This document shows positions 1-4,504 of a stretch of DNA of 5,149 nucleotides, piece after piece. The translations under genes and the position numbers were made by a program. Below the pieces are notes generated by a model. The model was not told the DNA's origin. It did not search any database and saw only the letters and a program-made list of their open reading frames with translations. Every line of letters begins with the position of its first letter. The first letter of the stretch is position 1. The DNA comes from an uncultured Prevotellaceae bacterium. Its GTDB lineage: Bacteria > Bacteroidota > Bacteroidia > Bacteroidales > Bacteroidaceae. The DNA lies in contig CACYKX010000210.1 of NCBI GenBank assembly GCA_902775075.1, positions 1 to 5,149 on the forward strand. The letters are read 5' to 3'.

Positions 1-79
1 AAAATCACCCTATTACATCTACACTATCTCTTACTAAATGTTAAATATTAGCTTCTAAAACAAAATATTTACGATATAA

Positions 80-111
80 TTTGGTTTATATTATAAACTT
101 CTCTATATTTA
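80..111 (+). promoter_or_regulatory. Bacteroidota-type promoter candidate for the membrane protein/wHTH operon
   Basis: A TTTG at 80-83 (-33 element) is followed after 20 bp by TATATTTA at 104-111. This matches the Bacteroidota -7 consensus TAnnTTTG at five of six fixed positions; the final G is A. The expected transcription start is near 117-121, giving a leader of about 100 nt before the ATG at 218. The region is strongly AT-rich, whereas the leader after about 112 is more GC-rich. It is the best-fitting pair I found upstream of this operon. The imperfect -7 box keeps confidence moderate. Confidence 0.45.
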
Positions 112-217
112 CACCGTGATTCGAACACATGAGGCTGAATCCGGGCTTTCTGCAGGAGCAGGGACGAGGCCGAAGAACAAGTAAACAAAGTGTGTAACAT
201 CCAAAAACAAAAGAACA
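112..217 (+). other. 5' leader of the membrane protein/wHTH operon
   Basis: Assuming the upstream promoter is right, about 100 nt of untranslated leader precede the first gene. It is more GC-rich than the flanking DNA and holds a 22-codon frame (ATG 129-131, TAA 195-197) with no recognisable product. The only fold I see is a weak CTGC/GCAG stem at about 150-161. The stretch just before the ATG at 218 is A-rich (many AAAAC/AAAAG runs) with no Shine-Dalgarno match, as is usual in Bacteroidota. No known riboswitch could be recognised. Positions 1-79 are AT-rich and show nothing else. Confidence 0.3.
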
Positions 218-892
218 ATGGAAGAAAAAAGCAATCTGACTGCCGAGCGCAGTCTGGAGATTATCACGGATCAGATAAAGCGTAGCCGTAAAGTCGTGTC
301 GCAGGATGTAGGGCGGTCACTCTATATCTCGGGACTCTGCATCATGGGTATGGCAATTCTTATTACCACCTGTGTCCTACTCACTGGCAACACGTTATTT
401 TACGTGTTATATGGCTTGATACCAGTTTTAGTAATAGGTATTGATCGTTATGTCAAAAGAGACAAGCCAAAGGCTCCCGTTAGCCTTGTTGGTTCGATGG
501 TGGATAAGACCTGGCAGACGTTCGGCATCTTTACCCTTTCCTTTTGTGTGTTTGCCATCCTATTCGACTTTTTGATGGGACGAACGGAAAGTCCTGAGGT
601 ATACGTTCGTATTGCAATCCATCCCTTCCGCATCATTCTACTGATGATGGGCATGGCTATAACCATTACAGGCTATATACTTAAAAGCCGTTGGTTGATA
701 TGGTGCGGCATCATAGGCGGCATCGGCGGGTTCATCTGGGAATCGTTTGCCGTTTCGAATTTCTTTCTGGCCCGTTTCTTCGACGTGGCTAGTTTCAACA
801 GCTATTCTCACATTCCACCATGTATTATGGTTTTAGTATTCTCATTCGTCGGTCTGACGCTCCCAGGCTTGATGCTCAGAAAACAGAAGTAG
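218..892 (+). CDS. Six-segment inner-membrane protein, partner of a small wHTH regulator
   Basis: This 224-aa protein has a short hydrophilic N-terminus with an amphipathic stretch (SLEIITDQIKRSRK, about residues 12-25). About six hydrophobic segments follow, near residues 33-56, 59-76, 98-120, 133-155, 158-180 and 198-220, so it should sit in the cytoplasmic membrane. I recognise the general pattern 'LxIITxxIxRSR + multi-TM' from Bacteroidota hypothetical membrane proteins encoded directly before a small winged-helix regulator; no reaction or substrate is known to me. The ATG at 218 is preceded by an A-rich stretch and agrees with the promoter at 80-111. The stop lies 3 bp before the next ATG, so the two genes are almost certainly co-transcribed and possibly translationally coupled. 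By analogy it could sense or transduce an envelope signal, but nothing in the sequence proves that. It is intact, with no catalytic motif. Confidence 0.85.
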   Translation: MEEKSNLTAERSLEIITDQIKRSRKVVSQDVGRSLYISGLCIMGMAILITTCVLLTGNTLFYVLYGLIPVLVIGIDRYVKRDKPKAPVSLVGSMVDKTWQTFGIFTLSFCVFAILFDFLMGRTESPEVYVRIAIHPFRIILLMMGMAITITGYILKSRWLIWCGIIGGIGGFIWESFAVSNFFLARFFDVASFNSYSHIPPCIMVLVFSFVGLTLPGLMLRKQK

Positions 893-895
893 CCT

Positions 896-1183
896 ATGCC
901 GTTCAAGCCATTAGACCCACTGCTGCACTCCGAGTTGCGACTTGCCGTCATGTCGCTGCTCATCAGTACCGAAGAAGCTGAGTTCCCCTACATCAAGGAG
1001 CAAACGGGGGCTACGGCGGGCAACCTGAGTGTGCAGATAGACAAACTCTCGGCCGCGGGCTACATAGAGGTAGAGAAGACTTTCAAGGGCAAGAAACCTT
1101 GTACCCTTTGCCGTATCACGCCTACAGGGCTGAAAGCCTTTGAGAAGTACGTTGAATCGTTAAAGAGTTATCTGAAAATATAA
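896..1183 (+). CDS. Small winged-helix (HTH_34-type) transcriptional regulator
   Basis: This 95-aa cytoplasmic DNA-binding protein is a single winged-helix domain of the ArsR/MarR-like HTH_34 kind. A first helix covers about residues 9-24 (LLHSELRLAVMSLL). The HTH follows with recognition helix about 41-55 (AGNLSVQIDKLSAAG) and a beta-wing about 56-75 (YIEVEKTFKGKKP...RITPTG). A C-terminal helix about 78-93 probably serves in dimerisation. The 'NLSxxIxKLxxAGYIEVEKxFKGKKP' signature is typical of the family, and 95 aa is its usual length. It begins 3 bp after the membrane-protein stop codon and is the last gene of the operon, followed by hairpins. Such regulators often repress their own operon, but no operator is obvious here. 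The wing carries a Cys69-x-x-Cys72 pair, which could bind metal or respond to oxidation; this is unproven. Confidence 0.88.
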   Translation: MPFKPLDPLLHSELRLAVMSLLISTEEAEFPYIKEQTGATAGNLSVQIDKLSAAGYIEVEKTFKGKKPCTLCRITPTGLKAFEKYVESLKSYLKI

Positions 1184-1189
1184 AACACT

Positions 1190-1219
1190 AGTATTTGCTT
1201 CACCACTATAGCAAACACT
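1190..1219 (+). other. Imperfect hairpin just after the wHTH gene
   Basis: AGTATTTGCT (1190-1199) and AGCAAACACT (1210-1219) form a 10-bp stem with one A:C mismatch and a 10-nt loop, starting 7 bp past the stop codon at 1183. No T-run follows, so on its own it is not an intrinsic terminator. It may protect the 3' end of the transcript or be incidental. Confidence 0.3.
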
Positions 1220-1232
1220 ATACTTAATACTC

Positions 1233-1266
1233 GCCAGTCGTTGATAATTAACGGCTGGCACATTTT
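1233..1266 (+). terminator. Intrinsic terminator of the membrane protein/wHTH operon
   Basis: A 10-bp stem (GCCAGTCGTT at 1233-1242, AACGGCTGGC at 1250-1259, with one T:G wobble) encloses a 7-nt loop. It is followed by CATTTT up to 1266 on the + strand. The T-run is short, but the stem is GC-rich at its base and lies about 50 bp past the wHTH stop. On the minus strand the flank is not T-rich, so it best serves the + strand operon, although it also sits between two convergent gene ends. Confidence 0.6.
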
Positions 1267-1285
1267 GTGCAACCCATTACATATC

Positions 1286-1573
1286 TCATTCTTCTACCAC
1301 TTCCCAATGACCACCTTTGTCTGGCCCAATACGTTTGATGATTCCCTCGTTCTGAAGATTCTTGATGTGCTTAGCAATACCTCTTGCATTTAGCCCCAAT
1401 TGCTCTGCAATTTGTGGAATTGTAATATCGGGGGAATTCAAAATAATTTCAACTATATCTTTCTGTGTACTTTTCTGTGTAGTTTTCTGGGTAGTATCTA
1501 CATCACTACCCTGTAAAGTTGGAATGTATGGTATCTCAATCGGAATTGATGACGGATAACCCTTATACCGCAC
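1286..1573 (-). pseudogene. C-terminal fragment of an AlbA_2/AAA-4-type ATP-binding protein (TTQK linker + wHTH)
   Basis: The frame encodes up to 95 aa. Residues about 27-38 are a TTQK-TTQK-STQK linker and about 39-92 form a winged helix (DIVEIILNSPDITIPQIAEQ..., ending IIKRIGPDKGGHWEV). In Bacteroidota this combination forms the extreme C-terminus of roughly 450-550-aa proteins with an AlbA_2 DNA-binding domain and a HATPase_c_4-like domain, annotated as ATP-binding or RecG-like proteins or regulators. Both N-terminal domains are missing. The frame is closed by an in-frame stop at 1580-1582, only a GTG at 1571-1573 offers a start, and its first 10-20 codons are antisense to an unrelated gene remnant. 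Genuine homology therefore probably starts near 1535-1550. I call it a 5'-truncated remnant. A short expressed wHTH protein cannot be excluded but lacks any visible promoter. Confidence 0.65.
1460..1495. repeat. Three 12-bp tandem repeats encoding the TTQK linker
   Basis: Three consecutive 12-bp units (TTTCTGTGTACT, TTTCTGTGTAGT, TTTCTGGGTAGT) differ by one or two bases. Read on the minus strand they encode the repeated tetrapeptide (T/S)TQK between the lost catalytic part and the wHTH of the remnant at 1286-1573. The unit is a multiple of three, so copy-number changes keep the frame. Confidence 0.85.
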
Positions 1574-1806
1574 GAAACTCTATGGCAGTGATCATCGATC
1601 TGAAGAAGAAGAGTATTAAGAAAATCGAGGGTATCCCTTATACCGATGGTCATAGCGTGGCCATTGAGTCAAAGGGCAATGATGTGCTATTCGCAAGTTG
1701 TGGTGTTGATGCTTCCGGAGTTTTCGATTATAATGTAGAAACAGGAAAAGTTAGTCAGGTGCTCTCTACGAGTGCTAATGTTGCATTTATGCATTTCTTT
1801 GATTGA
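1519..1806 (+). pseudogene. C-terminal fragment of a DUF4374-like surface/propeller protein
   Basis: About 85 recognisable residues run from around 1550 to the TGA at 1804-1806. They show a repeated beta-strand pattern: an '(M)AVIIDLKKKSIKKIEGIP' blade, a 'DGHSVAIE' segment, and a 'GVFDYNVETGKVSQVL' blade that resembles the 'vYxYdpxTGkxxxgL' ending of DUF4374 proteins. Those are roughly 400-aa exported or lipid-anchored Bacteroidota proteins often encoded with TonB-dependent uptake systems. About four fifths of the protein, including any signal peptide, is absent. The only upstream starts (TTG 1519, ATG 1528) lie in sequence antisense to the neighbouring fragment, and the frame opens at 1495. 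It is therefore a 5'-truncated remnant. The family call is from memory of the pattern; another beta-propeller family is possible. Confidence 0.5.
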
Positions 1807-1825
1807 TAAGTTTTAGGTATGTATT

Positions 1826-1870
1826 CACGTGAGCTTACGCGGTCAACGATGTAAGTTCACGTGTTTGTTT
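1826..1870 (+). terminator. Strong hairpin with T-rich tail, overlapping the 3' end of the 166-aa gene
   Basis: CACGTGAGCTTAC (1826-1838) pairs with GTAAGTTCACGTG (1851-1863) over 13 bp with a single G:T wobble and a 12-nt loop, followed by TTTGTTT (1864-1870). On the + strand it is a plausible intrinsic terminator for the truncated DUF4374-like gene, 20 bp past its stop. Its 3' arm lies inside the last codons of the convergent gene at 1843-2343. The minus-strand flank (AATACATACC) is poor in T, so termination in that direction is less certain. Confidence 0.6.
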
Positions 1871-2343
1871 CTATAGAATGGATTCCATATTTTTACATCA
1901 TAGATGATTCTCTCGAAGGCCTTTCTGTAATCGGATGGGTAATATAAGGTAAGAATATAGAATAGATGATGTTTATATACATAATGTGAGTAATAGTCAT
2001 ACCCCTCCATGTCGGCAAGCATACCCTGTTTGATGAAGTTATGCTTACGGCTTGTTATTACACTATCGGGAACGACTTTGCATTCCATTACCAAGTTGAT
2101 GTTGTGCGCATGATAGCCGAATTGTACGTGACCAATGCCATAATCCTTCATGTCCTCCTTTTCAAAAAATGAAGGATAATGGACATGATATCCAAAGTCT
2201 GGGTCGGTATATGATAGGTGTTGCATACCGATGAGCGCTTGTCGGAATTTCTCTTGATCGCTGCGTTTGTCTGTAGATGATGTCATCGTTGCCACGACCA
2301 TGACCACAAGATATAAGATGAAGCAGAAAAATATCTTTCTCAT
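1843..2343 (-). CDS. Small exported protein of unknown function, coupled to the outer-membrane barrel gene
   Basis: This 166-aa protein has a hydrophobic N-terminus (residues 4-20, preceded by MRK) that is a signal peptide or membrane anchor; Cys7 lies within the hydrophobic stretch rather than in a convincing lipobox. The remaining 140 residues look like one mixed alpha/beta domain rich in His and Tyr, with landmarks 'FGYHVHYPSFF' (about 50-60), 'YYSHYVYKHHLFYILTLYYPSDY' region (about 117-139) and 'IIYDVKIWNPF' (about 146-156). The pattern 'F.V.YP..F ... Y.LTLYYPS.Y ... RII..VK.WNP' recalls small Bacteroidota secreted hypothetical proteins, but I cannot name a family. Its ATG overlaps the stop of the barrel gene as ATGA, so it is co-transcribed and probably translated by coupling. 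That suggests a job alongside the barrel protein in the envelope. The stop lies within a hairpin shared with the convergent remnant. Confidence 0.82.
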   Translation of the reverse strand: MRKIFFCFILYLVVMVVATMTSSTDKRSDQEKFRQALIGMQHLSYTDPDFGYHVHYPSFFEKEDMKDYGIGHVQFGYHAHNINLVMECKVVPDSVITSRKHNFIKQGMLADMEGYDYYSHYVYKHHLFYILTLYYPSDYRKAFERIIYDVKIWNPFYRNKHVNLHR

Positions 2344-4379
2344 TTCAGAATACCGGTTTGTGTATCTTTGTTGTGGAGCTTTCTATTGATATCATGATAT
2401 TGTTTTCCTCGGTTCAACTTCCAACTGAAACCGATGGAAATCATGTTGCCATAGTCTCGTCCGTGATATTCCATTTGTTTATGTATCAGTACATTCTCCA
2501 GTCCACCTCGGTTTAGACGAGGATTTGCCTCGAAAGGATGCTGCCAATATAAGGAAATGTCGCATGATTCCAAGCGATAGCTGCATGAGATATAGGATGT
2601 GTCATCCTGGTGATTCCAAGTTTCACCTTCCATAAACTTATATCCGTTTGTGGCATAAGCTGTAAGGGTCCATCGACCGAGATAAGCCTGCAGGTTTCCT
2701 TCTATCTGATAACTGGTCAACGTATGCGTGTAGTTTTCGCCATTGTTGATAAACCTGTATGCGCTAGTTATGATGCACATATTTAGTTTTCTCGGTATTA
2801 TCGACCATTGAATGTAATCCATAGCATACCACATCTTGATACCGGGTTGATTCCGTTGCATATATAGGAATTGATCGTCGTCAGTGCGACTATAGCTTGC
2901 CATGTTACAATCGGTTATATTTCGAAAAGCCGCCATGAATTGATTGCAGAATCGTGGCTTCATGTACGATAGGTTGATAGAATGTTCGAAGTTGCCGTTG
3001 GGACGGATGTCAGGGTTTCCTACGATCCATTCTCTCGAATTGGTACGTATACGCGTGTCGCTGATCATGGCGACTTGTGAGATATGCTGGGAGACTTCAA
3101 AACTATAACGGAATTTCCATAATTCGGAGAGGGAATAAGCTAAAGAGACCTTAGGGCGGAATAACCAGAAGTTAAATCTATTTTCTCCTTGATGATAATG
3201 CTCATTACTAAGACCCATTCCAGCCGAATAATTAAATCCCGACCAGCGACCTTTTACTTCTCCGAAAAGATATAAACTCCGGTTGTGCATATTATTGTTG
3301 GAATTCACGTCCCCGTGATATACGTTGTCTGTATATTTTGTCTTGTGTAGAAATCCCATTGAGAGCGTGAAAGGTTTTAGGCGATTCTCGTATATTGCTT
3401 CTGTGGTGAGCGAGTATGTCCTGCCCTTTACCGAATAAACATAGTCAGTTCCCTCGTTATTGGAGTTCCACATCCTGGTGTGTATCGCAGTACCGGTCAT
3501 GTTGGCCGTAACAGACTGATGATTGCCTAACCGGTGGTAAAAGTATAAATCGAGTGTGGGAGATGAACTCTTAGACTTTTCGCCCTGTGTTGTCAGGACA
3601 GCATCGTGATTTGTTTCGTTGAACCAACGAGTGGTATAGTCACCGGGAGTATGGCTGAGATGCGTGGATAGGGTAGCTTGAAAGGTATAAAAGGTTGGAT
3701 CTACTAGATTGTATTTCAGTTCGATCATATTGCTGAAATTTCTTTTCCTGTTGTCGATATCTTCTCGCTCGATCAAATGGTGCGTGCCGTCTTTCAGCAG
3801 ATAATCAGTCAACTCCTTATAACGGTCACCTCTAAAGTCCTGATAGTTGAAGTCATAGGTAATGGCCCATTCAGAATTGCCATGATTCCATTTCGCAAAA
3901 GCCATATCTTCACCATTCCATGTGCTGACGGTATTCATAAGGTCAACTCCCAACGTATATCCATCCTCGTCTTTCCGTGTCTTGATGTTGATGACATAGG
4001 CAATGTCTTTACCGTATCTTACTCCAGGATTGTCGATGAAGTCGATAGACTTGATGACCTTAGGATTCAGGGATAGTAAGTCTTCTTTGCTGCAAACCGC
4101 TCCGTTAATTCGCATCTGGACACTTCCTCGGTTATCGGCGGATTTGATGGTATGCAGAACAGCGTCTATCTTGATGGCAGGTAATGAGAGCTTACTTAAC
4201 AGACTGTATCCGTTGGCGGAAGATCGTTTCTCCTCGTCCGAGGGGATAATGAGTTTGCCATCGGTCTTGTCGATTATACGTGTTGCCTTGATGGTTACCT
4301 CCTCGAGATTCACTTCTTTCTGTCCTTTCGACGCTATGGCACAGAAAAGAGCTAATAGTAAAATAAGATATTTTTTCAT
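2340..4379 (-). CDS. Outer-membrane beta-barrel protein, TonB-receptor-like (OMP_b-brl_3 type)
   Basis: From the ATG at 4377-4379 this is a 679-aa protein. Residues 1-20 are a signal peptide (MKK, hydrophobic core, ASKGQ). A 'NLEEVTIKA' stretch at about 24-32 resembles the start of TonB-receptor plugs. A plug-like region spans about 33-135, with 'RINGAVCSKEDLLSLNP' at about 90-106 and 'VRYGKDIAYVINIKTRK' at about 120-136. A barrel of alternating aromatic strands runs from about 140 to 655 and ends in 'MISIGFSWKLNRG', followed by a polar tail ending TGILK that is typical of this Bacteroidota class. There is no N-terminal carboxypeptidase-regulatory-like domain. The frame extends upstream to 4436, but those 19 codons lie in the promoter, and the next Met carries the signal peptide. 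It is transcribed from the promoter at 4398-4429, lies downstream of a membrane-bound regulator and overlaps the 166-aa gene by 4 bp. Ligand and TonB dependence are unknown. Confidence 0.88.
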   Translation of the reverse strand: MKKYLILLLALFCAIASKGQKEVNLEEVTIKATRIIDKTDGKLIIPSDEEKRSSANGYSLLSKLSLPAIKIDAVLHTIKSADNRGSVQMRINGAVCSKEDLLSLNPKVIKSIDFIDNPGVRYGKDIAYVINIKTRKDEDGYTLGVDLMNTVSTWNGEDMAFAKWNHGNSEWAITYDFNYQDFRGDRYKELTDYLLKDGTHHLIEREDIDNRKRNFSNMIELKYNLVDPTFYTFQATLSTHLSHTPGDYTTRWFNETNHDAVLTTQGEKSKSSSPTLDLYFYHRLGNHQSVTANMTGTAIHTRMWNSNNEGTDYVYSVKGRTYSLTTEAIYENRLKPFTLSMGFLHKTKYTDNVYHGDVNSNNNMHNRSLYLFGEVKGRWSGFNYSAGMGLSNEHYHQGENRFNFWLFRPKVSLAYSLSELWKFRYSFEVSQHISQVAMISDTRIRTNSREWIVGNPDIRPNGNFEHSINLSYMKPRFCNQFMAAFRNITDCNMASYSRTDDDQFLYMQRNQPGIKMWYAMDYIQWSIIPRKLNMCIITSAYRFINNGENYTHTLTSYQIEGNLQAYLGRWTLTAYATNGYKFMEGETWNHQDDTSYISCSYRLESCDISLYWQHPFEANPRLNRGGLENVLIHKQMEYHGRDYGNMISIGFSWKLNRGKQYHDINRKLHNKDTQTGILK

Positions 4380-4397
4380 TCTTGCTTTGTTTTCCGA

Positions 4398-4429
4398 CAA
4401 AGGTATAGAATGATAGAGAACAAGGCAAA
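4398..4429 (-). promoter_or_regulatory. Bacteroidota-type promoter of the beta-barrel gene
   Basis: On the minus strand TTTG (4429 to 4426) is followed after 20 bp by TACCTTTG (4405 to 4398), an exact match to TAnnTTTG with the usual spacing. Transcription should begin near 4388-4393, leaving a leader of only about 10-15 nt before the ATG at 4377-4379, with A-rich sequence in front. This position excludes the upstream in-frame start at 4436 and shows that the barrel gene need not depend on read-through from the regulator gene. Confidence 0.75.
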
Positions 4430-4437
4430 AAAACAAA

Positions 4438-4480
4438 CTGACATTTGTCTGACATTTTCTGAAGGAAAACCGACAAATGT
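4438..4480. promoter_or_regulatory. Candidate operator: phased direct repeats plus an inverted copy
   Basis: CTGACATTT occurs twice (4438-4446 and 4449-4457) with an exact 11-bp period. An overlapping 9-mer, ACATTTGTC (4441-4449), has a perfect inverted copy, GACAAATGT (4472-4480), 31 bp away, about three helical turns. The cluster begins 8 bp upstream of the -33 box of the barrel-gene promoter, roughly -47 to -89 from the predicted start, a normal place for an activator. Direct repeats of 11 bp are the known site architecture of OmpR/PhoB winged helices, and the adjacent gene encodes a protein with such a domain. That this protein binds here is inference. Confidence 0.5.
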
Positions 4481-4504
4481 TGTATGTTGCTGATATTTAG
4501 AACC

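Noticed and set aside
118..126. GTTCGAATC on the minus strand, like a tRNA T-arm
   Set aside because: Only three good T-stem pairs plus one wobble form, there is no CCA end, and no acceptor, D or anticodon arm can be drawn around it.
448..666. 72-codon minus-strand frame within the membrane-protein gene
   Set aside because: It is antisense to a well-supported multi-TM coding frame and has no independent support.
1460..1495. Short tandem repeats as a possible CRISPR or mobile-element signature
   Set aside because: The units are contiguous 12-mers without spacers, in frame with a TTQK protein linker that is known from full-length relatives.
1571..1573. GTG start that would make the TTQK/wHTH fragment a complete 95-aa gene
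   Set aside because: The first codons are antisense to the DUF4374-like remnant, no promoter is visible, and the known family carries several hundred further N-terminal residues.
4003..4413. 136-codon + strand open frame inside the barrel gene
   Set aside because: It is antisense to the signal peptide and plug of a clearly real protein, has no start signal, and its product has no domain character.
4380..4436. Upstream extension of the barrel protein by 19 codons
   Set aside because: It lies within the promoter, encodes no signal-peptide start of its own, and the Met at 4379 begins a canonical signal peptide.
4192..4476. 94-codon minus-strand frame overlapping the barrel gene start
   Set aside because: It is a different frame of the same strand, crosses the promoter and repeat cluster, and its product is low-quality sequence.
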